64,000 bases of DNA, from NCBI GenBank assembly GCA_947490345.1, contig CANLGL010000020.1:18360-82359 (forward strand), in the 5' to 3' direction. Position numbers and translations under genes: made by a program. The notes below the pieces were generated by a model that was not told the DNA's origin, did not search any database, and saw only the letters and a program-made list of their open reading frames with translations. Shown here piece after piece: positions 30,201 through 38,228 of this stretch (within the stretch, counting starts at the first letter, position 1; every line of letters begins with the position of its first letter). The stretch is from Deltaproteobacteria bacterium. Its GTDB lineage: Bacteria; Myxococcota_A; UBA796; SXON01.

Positions 30201-31180
30201 ACTCGGCTCCGGGGCGCATCTGCCTCGTGGGGGAGCACAACGATTGGGCAGGCGGCGCCGCGATCGTCGTGCCCCTGGACCGCTACGTGCGCGTCCATGC
30301 GCGCAAAGCGGCATCGCTCGCGGCGACGGCGGTCTTGGACGGGAAGGCGCTGTCCTGGCGCCTGGGCGAGGAGCCGGGCGCGCTGCTTTTCGTCCCCGCG
30401 GTGGCGCAGGTCGTCAGCGCCGCCTGGGGTGTCACCATCCAAGCCAACGTACACATCGAAGGGGAGCTGCCGGCCGGCCGCGGATTCTCCTCCTCTGCCG
30501 CGGTGTGCGTGGCCTTGGTGCGCGCGTTCGCCGAGCTGTGCGGACGCGAGGTCGGCGTCTCCGAGGCGGCGGAGCTGGCCTATCGTGCGGAGCACGACGT
30601 CTGTGGCATCGGCTGCGGGCGCCTGGACCCGTTGGCGTGCGCCTGGGCTACCCCCCTGTACCTGCGCTTTTCGGGCGACGAGGTCGACGTCGAGCCCCTT
30701 CCGGCTCACCTCAGTCTCGCCGTCGGAAGCTTCCGCGCCCCGCGGGACACCGCCGCGATCCTCGCTACGCTGGGTCGCCACCACCGCGGCGAGGTCGCGG
30801 TCCGTGATTGGGAAGGCGTCCGTCGCGTCGGCGCGGTCCGGGGCGCGCTCGACGGCTTCTGCGAACAGGCCCGCCACGCGAAAGAAGCGCTCCTCAGCGG
30901 CGACACGCGCGCGCTCGGCGCGTCGATGGACGTGTGTCAGGACATCTACGAGGAGGAGCTGATACCCGCGTTCGCAGAGCTTCGCGCCCCGGGATTGGTA
31001 CGCGCGGTGCGCGCGCTACGGAAGGCGGGCGCGCTCGGCGCCAAGTTCTCCGGCGCGGGCGGCGACGCCTCGGTCATCGGCCTGTACGCACCCGATGATC
31101 CCGCGGTGGCGGGGGGGGTAGCGGCGCTTGATGCGTTGGGGATCGACGCTTTTGCGATGGATGTCTGGTGTAGTGTTTGA
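30197..31180 (+). CDS. GHMP kinase (galactokinase-like)
   Basis: 327 residues. The N-terminal motif APGRICLVGEHNDWAGG is like that of galactokinases, the phosphate-binding motif is LPAGRGFSSSAAVCVAL and the third GHMP motif is GAKFSGAGGDASVIGLY. The enzyme would phosphorylate a sugar or related alcohol with ATP in the cytoplasm. The GEHxDW variant of the GEHTDY galactokinase signature and the short length point to a sugar kinase subfamily other than classical GalK, such as arabinokinase- or glucuronokinase-like forms. It is the last gene of the 25.9-31.2 kb run. Confidence 0.82.
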   Translation: MNSAPGRICLVGEHNDWAGGAAIVVPLDRYVRVHARKAASLAATAVLDGKALSWRLGEEPGALLFVPAVAQVVSAAWGVTIQANVHIEGELPAGRGFSSSAAVCVALVRAFAELCGREVGVSEAAELAYRAEHDVCGIGCGRLDPLACAWATPLYLRFSGDEVDVEPLPAHLSLAVGSFRAPRDTAAILATLGRHHRGEVAVRDWEGVRRVGAVRGALDGFCEQARHAKEALLSGDTRALGASMDVCQDIYEEELIPAFAELRAPGLVRAVRALRKAGALGAKFSGAGGDASVIGLYAPDDPAVAGGVAALDALGIDAFAMDVWCSV

Positions 31181-31485
31181 TTCGGAGGGGCGGGCGGCGT
31201 CCTGCCCATGCACGGCGAGGGTGCCGGTAAGTCCTGACCAGTCCCTCATGCTGTCGCGACGCCAGCTCCCAGGGTCAGGAAACTGTCGCGGCACGGTGAC
31301 GCCCAGGCGTAGGCGGCTCGAAAAGCAGGCGGGCGACGCTGCGACTACGCGAGCGAGCGCGGGAAGTGCGTCGCCCCCGCCCCCCAGGAGGCCGCCGGGG
31401 AGACATGCGGCCGCCCTGGCTCGGCGGCCTCGCAGTGCGTGGGACGCTCGGTGTGCTGGTCACCGCGAAGGCAGCCGGCTGCCGC
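31181..31485. other. gene-free convergent intergenic region
   Basis: 305 bp between the ends of the GHMP kinase and lysC-lysA fusion genes. Open frames across it lack coding-like features. Several short GC palindromes are present but no hairpin with a T-run, repeat or RNA-like structure was seen. Confidence 0.5.
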
Positions 31486-34008
31486 CTACCCCAAAACCAC
31501 ACTGCGCGGCAGCGGGCGGGAGTTGTACGTCGAGGCCATCGCCAGCCCGTACGCCCCCGCGAGGCCGATGAGCAGCACGTCGCCTTCCCGGGGATCAATC
31601 AGCGTACGATCGCGACCCAGGACATCCGCCGATTCACAGATCGGCCCCACGATGTCGCAGCTCACGTTCGGGCCGTCGACCCGGCTCAGGTTCACGATCG
31701 GATGCCAGGAGCCGTAGAGCGCTGGCCGGAGCAGCGCGTTCATGCCCGCGTCCACGCCGACAAAACACCGGTCACCCTTCTGCCGAACCTGATTCACCCG
31801 GACCAGGAGAGCGCCCGCTTCGGCCACCAAGAAGCGCCCCGGCTCCATCCACAGCTCTACTCCCGTCGCGCTCGATCGGAAGGGTGCGAGGGATTCGCCC
31901 AGCGCACGCAGATCGAGCCGAGGATCGCCCGGTCGGTAGGGCACGCCGAGCCCACCGCCGAGGTCGAGGATGCGGAGGTCGGGCAGCACCTCGCGGAAGC
32001 CGAGGAGAAACTTCGCGGTCTCCGCCCACGCGCCCGCGTCGCTCACGCCGCTGCCCACATGGGCGTGAACGCCGACGATCCGGGCACCCGCCGCCGCAGC
32101 CAGCTCGCGGAGCGCCGAAACGCGCTCCGGCAAGACCCCGAATTTCGATTCGCCACCCGCGGTCCGAACGTGGCGGTGGTGGCCACGCCCTTGCCCCGGG
32201 TCGATGCGGAGCAGAACGTCGTGACCAGCGAAAAGCTCAGGCCACGCCCGGAACGGGTACTCGCTGTCCACGGTCACCACCGCGCCGGCCTGGAGCGCGG
32301 CTGCGTACTCTCGCCGGGACGCCACGTTCGGAGTGAACAACAGGGGTGCCAGCGGTGCGGCGGCGCGCGCCAACGCGATCTCGCCCTCCGAAACACACTC
32401 CACGCCGAGCCCTGCCGCCGCGACGGCTGCGACCACTTCAGGCAGCGGGCAGGCCTTCATCGCGAAGTAGCAGCGGTCGATCGGGAGTGCCCGGAGGAGC
32501 GCGGCCTGCTCGCGCACCACGGCCAGGTCGTGGATGTAGACGGGCGTGTCCACGACCGCCGCGCCGAGCAGCGTGTCCCGCCGCAGGACCCACCACGCCG
32601 GTGAGGCCAACGCCGCCGGGCGCCAGGCGGGACCGAGATCGGCGCAGTCTCCGCCCTCCAAAAGCCGCTGGTGGAGCGAGAGGACCAGCCGCGCCGCCTG
32701 ATCCTCGTCGACGACGAAGGTGAGGTTCAGGTCACTCGCCGCTTGCGACACGAGGTGGATGCGATGCTCGGCAAAGGCTTCGAGCGCGGGCCCGATCTCA
32801 TGGAGGATCGAACGAATCGCGCGACCGACGAGGCTGACCGCGGCGCAAGGCCCGATCACCCTGACGGAGCAGAACGTCGCCAACTCCGCGACGGCCGCAT
32901 CCACGACGCGGGTGTCCAGCGCGTTGGCGAGCGAGTCGAGGGACACGGTCACGTTCGTCTCACTCGTCGCGACGAGGTCCACGGAGAGCCCATGCCGGGC
33001 CAGCACGGCGAACGCGCGCGCCAGGAAGCCCGGCTCCTGCCACATTCCCAGGGTCTCCATCGAGACCAGGACAATGCCGTTCCGAGCCGCGATCGCGCGC
33101 ACCCGGGCGCCCGACGGGGCGTCCGGGCCCAAGATGGTGCCTTCGAGGTCGGGCTCCGCCGTTGACCGGATCCACAACGGAATACCCGTGTCGCGACAGG
33201 GGGCGATGGACCGGGGGTGCAGCACTTTGGCGCCGGTGGCGGCGAGCTCCTGAGCCTCGTCGAACTGCAAACGGCGCAACAAACGGGCGTGCGGGACCAC
33301 CCGCGGGTCGGCGGTGTACATGCCGGCCACGTCGGTCCAGATTTCCAAGCGCGCCGCTGAGAGCTTCGCCGCAAGGTAGGCCGCGGACGTGTCCGATCCG
33401 CCGCGGCCCAAGAGCACGGTGTGTCCCGCCGCGTCCCGCGCCACGAACCCCTGGGTGAGGGCCCCGCCAGCCAGCCGGGCGTCGAGCGTGGCATCGGCAG
33501 CGAAGATGCACGTGGCCGAGAGATAGTGCCGCGCCTCGTTCGCGCCCGCCTCGCTGGTGAGCAACTCGCGGGCGTCCTGCCACGCCATCGGGATCCCCTC
33601 GGCGTGCAACCACGCCGCGCCCAGCCGCGTTGCCATCAGCTCCCCTGCCGCCATGACGCGGGCCTGCAGGCGGGGCCCGTACTCCCCCAAGAGCGCCACG
33701 CCGCTGGCCACGCGCTCGATGTCGGTGAGCTCGGCGGCCACGAGGTCCGGCGCCACGCCGAGCTCGAGCGCCAACGCCTGATGCCGCGCCTGAATCGCCG
33801 CCAGCGTGCTCGTGTGAGTCCCGGCCACGGCCTCGGGCAACAGTCGCTCCAGCAGGTTCGACACCCCCGTGACCGCGCTGCACACCACGACGGGACAGAA
33901 GCCCTCGCCCCTCCGGCGCTGGATCAGCCGGGCAATCGTCTCCCACCGCGCGCGCGACGACACGCTCGTCCCACCGAATTTCAACACCACGAACGGGGCG
34001 GACGACAT
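31486..34008 (-). CDS. bifunctional aspartate kinase / diaminopimelate decarboxylase
   Basis: 840 residues, a fusion of the first and last enzymes of the lysine branch. Residues 1 to about 450 are aspartokinase: KFGGTSV from Lys10, GRGGSDTSAAYLAAKL and IWTDVAGMYTADPR, with paired ACT domains (VSMETLGMWQEPGFLARAF, VSLVGRAIRSIL) that normally sense lysine. Residues about 470-840 are the alanine-racemase-fold decarboxylase, with PLP Lys518 in CYFAMKACPLPEVV, HAHVGSGV, LDLGGGLG and the CES of the active-site loop (PICESADVLG). Similar LysC-LysA fusions are known in some Gammaproteobacteria (for example Xanthomonas relatives). No other lysine genes are adjacent. Confidence 0.92.
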   Translation of the reverse strand: MSSAPFVVLKFGGTSVSSRARWETIARLIQRRRGEGFCPVVVCSAVTGVSNLLERLLPEAVAGTHTSTLAAIQARHQALALELGVAPDLVAAELTDIERVASGVALLGEYGPRLQARVMAAGELMATRLGAAWLHAEGIPMAWQDARELLTSEAGANEARHYLSATCIFAADATLDARLAGGALTQGFVARDAAGHTVLLGRGGSDTSAAYLAAKLSAARLEIWTDVAGMYTADPRVVPHARLLRRLQFDEAQELAATGAKVLHPRSIAPCRDTGIPLWIRSTAEPDLEGTILGPDAPSGARVRAIAARNGIVLVSMETLGMWQEPGFLARAFAVLARHGLSVDLVATSETNVTVSLDSLANALDTRVVDAAVAELATFCSVRVIGPCAAVSLVGRAIRSILHEIGPALEAFAEHRIHLVSQAASDLNLTFVVDEDQAARLVLSLHQRLLEGGDCADLGPAWRPAALASPAWWVLRRDTLLGAAVVDTPVYIHDLAVVREQAALLRALPIDRCYFAMKACPLPEVVAAVAAAGLGVECVSEGEIALARAAAPLAPLLFTPNVASRREYAAALQAGAVVTVDSEYPFRAWPELFAGHDVLLRIDPGQGRGHHRHVRTAGGESKFGVLPERVSALRELAAAAGARIVGVHAHVGSGVSDAGAWAETAKFLLGFREVLPDLRILDLGGGLGVPYRPGDPRLDLRALGESLAPFRSSATGVELWMEPGRFLVAEAGALLVRVNQVRQKGDRCFVGVDAGMNALLRPALYGSWHPIVNLSRVDGPNVSCDIVGPICESADVLGRDRTLIDPREGDVLLIGLAGAYGLAMASTYNSRPLPRSVVLG

Positions 34009-34044
34009 CGCGGGGGCCTATCCCCGCGGGATACATCCCCGCCG

Positions 34045-34563
34045 ATGAACACCGCCGCCTTCTCGGAACGGTTCCCCCGCTTCACCGCTGGGGTGGGCGC
34101 GAAGCACCTGCCGGACGTGTTGCCGCTTTTGACCCGCCGCACCCTGGCCGCTGGCGAAGCTGCCAGCCAGCAAGACCAAACCGGGGGCGCCTTGGTGCTC
34201 GTCGAATCAGGCGAGGCCGAGGTCTCCGTGCACCGGGACGGCCGGGACTGGGTGGTGGGCCACATCGGTCCGGGCGGCGTTTTCGGCGAAGTCTCGCTGG
34301 CCGACGGGGGGACGCATTCAGCCACGGTGACCGCCCGGAGTCCCATGTCGGTCTTGGTGCTGGAGCGGGCCACGCTCGCCGCGCTGAGGCGCGATGCCCC
34401 GGCCGCAGCGGCCGCGATCCAACGCGCCCTCTGCCACACGCTCGCCGACCGCGTGCGGGAAAAGTCCGACCAGGTCGAGGCCACCGCAACCGGGGGCGTG
34501 GCGTCGGTGCCGCGCGGGGCGCTCGCTTCCCTCGCCGCCCTGCTCTTCTCCAACGGAGCGTGA
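34045..34563 (+). CDS. cyclic nucleotide-binding domain protein (first of a pair)
   Basis: 172 residues consisting of a single cNMP-binding (CAP_ED) beta-roll: VLVESGEAEVSVHRDGRDWV, VGHIGPGGVFGEVSLADGG and SATVTARSPMSVLVLERATL. FGEVSL is the phosphate-binding cassette start, but the Arg expected shortly after it is replaced by Thr in GGTHSATV, so cAMP binding is doubtful. No DNA-binding HTH follows; the C-terminus is a helix and a Ser/Ala-rich tail. It is followed 1 bp later by a second protein of the same type. A role as a regulatory or scaffold module is likely. Confidence 0.75.
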   Translation: MNTAAFSERFPRFTAGVGAKHLPDVLPLLTRRTLAAGEAASQQDQTGGALVLVESGEAEVSVHRDGRDWVVGHIGPGGVFGEVSLADGGTHSATVTARSPMSVLVLERATLAALRRDAPAAAAAIQRALCHTLADRVREKSDQVEATATGGVASVPRGALASLAALLFSNGA

Positions 34564-34564
34564 G

Positions 34565-35017
34565 ATGAACCTCTCCACCGCACTCGGCTCGCACCCAGCG
34601 TTCAACCATCTGGCAGCCGACGACTTCGATGCGCTGGCCTACGCCTTCGTGCCGCGGACCCTCCGCGCGGGTGAGGTGCTGTTCGAAGAGGGCGCCGCCG
34701 CCACGGAAGTGGCAATCGTACTTTCCGGCGAGTTGGACATGGAGCGAGAGCGCGGAGCGCGCACCGTGACCTTCGGACGGACCGGTCCCGGGTCGCTGCT
34801 CGGGTTGGTCGCGATCCTCGGTGGCCGCCGCTCGGCCACCTGTCGCGCGGTCGGGCGGGTGGAAGTGGCGGCGGCTCCCGCGGCAGCCTTCCACCTCCTG
34901 CTGGGCGGGCACTCGCCATTTTCGCTGGCCGTCCAAGAAGCGCTCGCCTCCCAGCTCGCCGAAGACTTCCGTCGGCTGAGCGACCGCCTGGTGGATGGCC
35001 TCGCGTCCTCGCGATGA
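34565..35017 (+). CDS. cyclic nucleotide-binding domain protein (second of a pair)
   Basis: 150 residues with a cNMP-binding-like beta-roll: RTLRAGEVLFEEGAAATEVA, IVLSGELDMERERG, FGRTGPGSLLGLVAILGGRR and SATCRAVGRVEVAAAP. The cassette reads LLGLVAILGGRRSAT, with an Arg in the region where cNMP phosphate is bound, so this partner is the more canonical of the two. There is no HTH. The start ATG overlaps the pattern TGAGATG one base after the previous stop, so the pair is co-translated. They may be diverged duplicates working as a heterodimer. Confidence 0.72.
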   Translation: MNLSTALGSHPAFNHLAADDFDALAYAFVPRTLRAGEVLFEEGAAATEVAIVLSGELDMERERGARTVTFGRTGPGSLLGLVAILGGRRSATCRAVGRVEVAAAPAAAFHLLLGGHSPFSLAVQEALASQLAEDFRRLSDRLVDGLASSR

Positions 35018-35030
35018 CCATGCGGCCAGA

Positions 35031-35756
35031 TCAGGCCAACTGCTCCCCGAAGACGCGTTGATACAGCTCACGATACGTCTCGCTGAGGTCGCCGAGGTCG
35101 CGACGGAAGACGTCCTTGTCGAGCTTGCGCCCGGTGCCCCGCTCCCACAGGCGGCTACCGTCGGGAGTGATCTCGTCGGCGAGCACCACCCGCCCACCCA
35201 ACCGGCCGAACTCCAGCTTGAAATCAACCAGGTCGACGCCGAGGCCACCCCAGAACTCCAAGAGCATGTCGTTGACGGCTATCGAATACTCACGCATCGC
35301 GACAAGTTCCCAGCCGTGCGCGTACCCCATGAGCACCGCGCCCTCCTCGTTGATCTGCGGATCATTGAGCGCGTCGGACTTGTAAAAGTGTTCGACCAGC
35401 GGCCGGGCGAGGCGCTGCCCCTCGGGCTGGCCGAGCCGCTTGGCCAACGAACCCGCCACGACGTTGCGCACGACGACCTCGACTGGGATGATCTCCACTC
35501 GGTGGCAGAGCTGGTCCCGCGGCGCCGTTTGCCGGATGAACGCGGTGGGGATGCCGAGCGCGGCCACCTTCTCCATGAAAAAGGCGCTGATGCGACAGTT
35601 GATCACCCCTTTGTCAGCGACGCTGGCCTTCTTGACTCCGTTGAACGCCGTGGCGTCGTCCTTGTAGTGGATGATGACCTGATCCGAGGCGTCGGTGGCG
35701 TAGACCTGCTTGGCTTTGCCTTCGTAGAGGAGGCGTTCGGCGGGGTGCGTGCTCAT
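35031..35756 (-). CDS. purC: phosphoribosylaminoimidazole-succinocarboxamide synthase
   Basis: 241 residues, the usual PurC size. It ligates aspartate to CAIR with ATP in purine synthesis. Motifs: YEGKAKQVY (11-19), HYKDDATAFNG, VVVRNVVAGSLAKRLG and IVDFKLEFG-like DLVDFKLEFGR, DEITPDGSRLW. The ATG at 35756 is the natural start; upstream in-frame codons run into a region that is coding on the other strand. It is divergent from the hydrolase lipoprotein gene (46 bp between starts). No purine riboswitch is apparent in that gap. Confidence 0.96.
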   Translation of the reverse strand: MSTHPAERLLYEGKAKQVYATDASDQVIIHYKDDATAFNGVKKASVADKGVINCRISAFFMEKVAALGIPTAFIRQTAPRDQLCHRVEIIPVEVVVRNVVAGSLAKRLGQPEGQRLARPLVEHFYKSDALNDPQINEEGAVLMGYAHGWELVAMREYSIAVNDMLLEFWGGLGVDLVDFKLEFGRLGGRVVLADEITPDGSRLWERGTGRKLDKDVFRRDLGDLSETYRELYQRVFGEQLA

Positions 35757-35802
35757 GCGCGCGGGTATCGTCGGGCTGGGCGATGGGCTACGCTGCCAAT
35801 CG

Positions 35803-37632
35803 ATGTTCCCTCTGCTCCTGGCCTGTTTGTCCGCGACCGAAGCGCCCCCTCCCGAGGGCGGTGCGACGCCGGCGCTCACTGGGGACGGATTCTGGGATCG
35901 CCCCTTCCCATCGGACGATCGCCTCGTCGACGGCCGCCCCTCGCTCGAAGGATTCCCGGGCGGCAACACGGTGCCCATCTTTGAGACCTACCTTGCGGTG
36001 GCGCCCACGCTCGACGGGTGGGGCACCAACAGTCCCATCTACGTGCGCTTCACCGAACCGCCCGACGCGGATTTGGTGCCGTCGCCGGCCGAGAGCATCG
36101 AGTCCGACTCGCCGATCCTGCTCCTCGACGTGGACCCTTCAAGTCCCCGCCGCGGCGAGGCGATCCCCATCGTCACCGAGTTCTATGACGACGCCGACGC
36201 CTACACGGCCGACAACCTCCTCGCCGTCGCGCCGCTCCTGGGATTTCCGCTGCGTCCGCACACGCGGTACGCGCTGATCATTCGGCCGCCCTATGCCGCG
36301 ATCGGCCAGATGCCATCGGGCTGGGAGGAGGAGGAGGGTTGGGCTGACGTGGTCGGGACACTCACGACGATGGGCATCCCGACAAGCCACGTGGCCGCGG
36401 CCACGGTTTTCACCACTCAGGACCCCGTCCGCGAGCTGGCCAGCATCGCGTGGTCCATCCAGTCCAACCGGATCGGGCGGCCGCGGTGGGAGCCCACCGT
36501 CACCCTGCGCGAGGACAGCGGCGGCCACCTGCTCTTTGAGGGCTACGTCACGGTCCCCGTCTGGCAAGAAGGCGAGCGCCCCTATCGTGATGTGGGCGGC
36601 GGCTTTGTGCTCGACGCGTTCGGGCGCCCCGAGGTCCAGGGCTGGGAAAGGGTGCGTTTTGCGCTCACCGTACCCGACTCGGGAATGCCCGAAGCAGGCT
36701 TCCCGTTGGTGGTGTACAGCCACGGCACTGGCGGCGATCATTTGAGTTTTGCGACGGGCTCCGCCGCCGAAGGGCCGGCCATGGCGTACCGAGGCGTCGC
36801 GATGTTCGGCATCTCGCAGCCCCTCCACGGCGACCGCGCCACACCCGACACAAGCCCAGAGTTCGATACCTTCAACTATGGCAATCCTGCGTCTGGGCGA
36901 ACGAGCTTCCGCCAAGGCGCCGCGGACCAGCTGTGGCTGGCGAGTCGACTCGCCGAAGCCGGCGTGGGCTTTGAGTTCGAGGGCCAGCGCATCGAGATCG
37001 ACCACGCCCGCCTCTGTTTCTTCGGGCACAGTCAGGGCGCGATGGTGGGCGCGCTGGGGGCCAGCTGGCTCGGCAACGACGTCGTCGCCGTCGGCCTTTC
37101 CGCAGCAGGCGGTGGCACCGCGGCCAGCGCGCTCGCCAAGATCGACCCGATTGCCATCGAGCCGCTGCTCGCCGCGATGGTCGGCCTCGAGTCCGGCTCG
37201 CTCACCACCTTGCACCCGGTCATGATGCTGGTGCAAATGCTCAGCGAGGCCACGGACCCCCTCAACTACAGCCCCTACTGGTTCGCGGAGGAGCCGCCCT
37301 GGCGTGCCCACCCGGTGCCCATCCTGATGACGGAGGGCCTGGAGGACACCTTCACGCCTCCGGTCAGCATCGAGGCGCTGGCGACCTCGGGGCGCATTCC
37401 GATCGTGGGCACGATGCGCGCGGAGCCGCCCGGCTTCGATCTCCGCGACCTGGGTGCGGAGTCCCTGCCAACGGAGGCCAACGTGACCGGGTGGGACGAC
37501 AGCTCCCTGACCGCGGGGATGGCGCAGTTCGCGGGCCAGGGACACTTCGCCATCTACGACGACCGCGACGCCAAGGACCTGTACAAAGACTTCTTGGAGA
37601 GCGCTGCCGCCGGTGCGCCGGAGCTCCGGTGA
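35803..37632 (+). CDS. large alpha/beta hydrolase-fold lipoprotein
   Basis: 609 residues. MFPLLLAC is a short lipoprotein signal followed by a Pro/Glu linker. The N-terminal half is a beta-rich, bacterial Ig-like region (NSPIYVRFTEPPDADLVPSP, HTRYALIIRPPYAAIGQM). The C-terminal half contains a hydrolase core: PLVVYSHGTGGDHLSF for the oxyanion region, ARLCFFGHSQGAMVGALGAS for the nucleophile elbow (GHSQG), and a likely acid/His pair in MTEGLEDTFTPP and GQGHFAIYDD. Similar large secreted esterase-like proteins are frequent in myxobacterial genomes. The substrate is unknown. The next gene overlaps its stop by 4 bp. Confidence 0.78.
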   Translation: MFPLLLACLSATEAPPPEGGATPALTGDGFWDRPFPSDDRLVDGRPSLEGFPGGNTVPIFETYLAVAPTLDGWGTNSPIYVRFTEPPDADLVPSPAESIESDSPILLLDVDPSSPRRGEAIPIVTEFYDDADAYTADNLLAVAPLLGFPLRPHTRYALIIRPPYAAIGQMPSGWEEEEGWADVVGTLTTMGIPTSHVAAATVFTTQDPVRELASIAWSIQSNRIGRPRWEPTVTLREDSGGHLLFEGYVTVPVWQEGERPYRDVGGGFVLDAFGRPEVQGWERVRFALTVPDSGMPEAGFPLVVYSHGTGGDHLSFATGSAAEGPAMAYRGVAMFGISQPLHGDRATPDTSPEFDTFNYGNPASGRTSFRQGAADQLWLASRLAEAGVGFEFEGQRIEIDHARLCFFGHSQGAMVGALGASWLGNDVVAVGLSAAGGGTAASALAKIDPIAIEPLLAAMVGLESGSLTTLHPVMMLVQMLSEATDPLNYSPYWFAEEPPWRAHPVPILMTEGLEDTFTPPVSIEALATSGRIPIVGTMRAEPPGFDLRDLGAESLPTEANVTGWDDSSLTAGMAQFAGQGHFAIYDDRDAKDLYKDFLESAAAGAPELR

Positions 37633-38156
37633 ACGTGCTCCTCGGCGTCAGCGGCGGCATCGCGGCCTACCGGGCGTGCGAGTTGGTGTCGCTCGCGGTC
37701 AAGCGTGGCCACACGGTGCGAGTGATCATGACCAGCAGCGCCCAACGGTTCGTGGGCACCACCAGCTTTGAGGCGCTCTCGGGGCAGCCCGTGATGATCG
37801 ACACCTTCGCGGACGCGCTCGGGCACATCGAGTGGGCAAAGTGGGCCAGCGTGGCGGCCGTCGCGCCGGCCAGCGCGAACGTCGTCGGGAAGCTGGCGTG
37901 CGGCCTCGCGGACGACGCGCTCGGCACCACGCTCATGGCGCTCCCCCGGGGGCGGCGCATCGTCCTGGCGCCCGCCATGAACACCGAAATGTGGCTGAAC
38001 CCGGTGGTGGAACGCAACCTGCGCTGGCTCGCCGAGCTCGGCCGGTACGACATCGTGGCGCCGACGGAAAAACGACTCGCCTGCGGGGACGTCGGTCCGG
38101 GCGGCCTCGCCGAGCCGGTCGATGTCTTGGCGGCGATCGAGGCGGCGGGGGGGTAG
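37629..38156 (+). CDS. phosphopantothenoylcysteine decarboxylase, stand-alone flavoprotein
   Basis: 175 residues from GTG at 37629, overlapping the previous stop (GTGA). The HFCD flavoprotein motifs are all present: VLLGVSGGIAAYRACELV, VAAVAPASANVVGKLACGLA, the PAMNxxMW signature LAPAMNTEMWLNP, and LACGDVGPGGLAEP. It would decarboxylate 4'-phosphopantothenoylcysteine to phosphopantetheine in coenzyme A synthesis. Most bacteria have this fused to the synthetase (CoaB) as CoaBC; here the ORF ends right after the CoaC part and no CoaB domain follows. The CoaB function must be encoded elsewhere. coaD lies 8 kb away on the other strand. Confidence 0.85.
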   Translation: MNVLLGVSGGIAAYRACELVSLAVKRGHTVRVIMTSSAQRFVGTTSFEALSGQPVMIDTFADALGHIEWAKWASVAAVAPASANVVGKLACGLADDALGTTLMALPRGRRIVLAPAMNTEMWLNPVVERNLRWLAELGRYDIVAPTEKRLACGDVGPGGLAEPVDVLAAIEAAGG

Positions 38157-38167
38157 CCACCGACTGC

Positions 38168-38183
38168 TTGCACCCCCCTTGCA
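38168..38183 (+). promoter_or_regulatory. possible sigma-54-like promoter
   Basis: TTGCACC-CCCC-TTGCA at 38168-38183 matches the -12 half (TTGCA) of the sigma-54 consensus fully and the -24 half with TG instead of the key GG, with correct spacing. It lies 45 bp upstream of the secreted protein gene at 38229. The GG mismatch makes this tentative. Confidence 0.3.
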
Positions 38184-38228
38184 CATCCTCGCCCGGCGGT
38201 CGTCAATATCGCCGCCTACGCTCAGGGG

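Noticed and set aside
35749-35802. Longer N-terminus for the hydrolase lipoprotein gene starting at 35749
   Set aside because: It would overlap the purC start and place the lipoprotein signal at residue 19. The ATG at 35803 gives a signal at the N-terminus.
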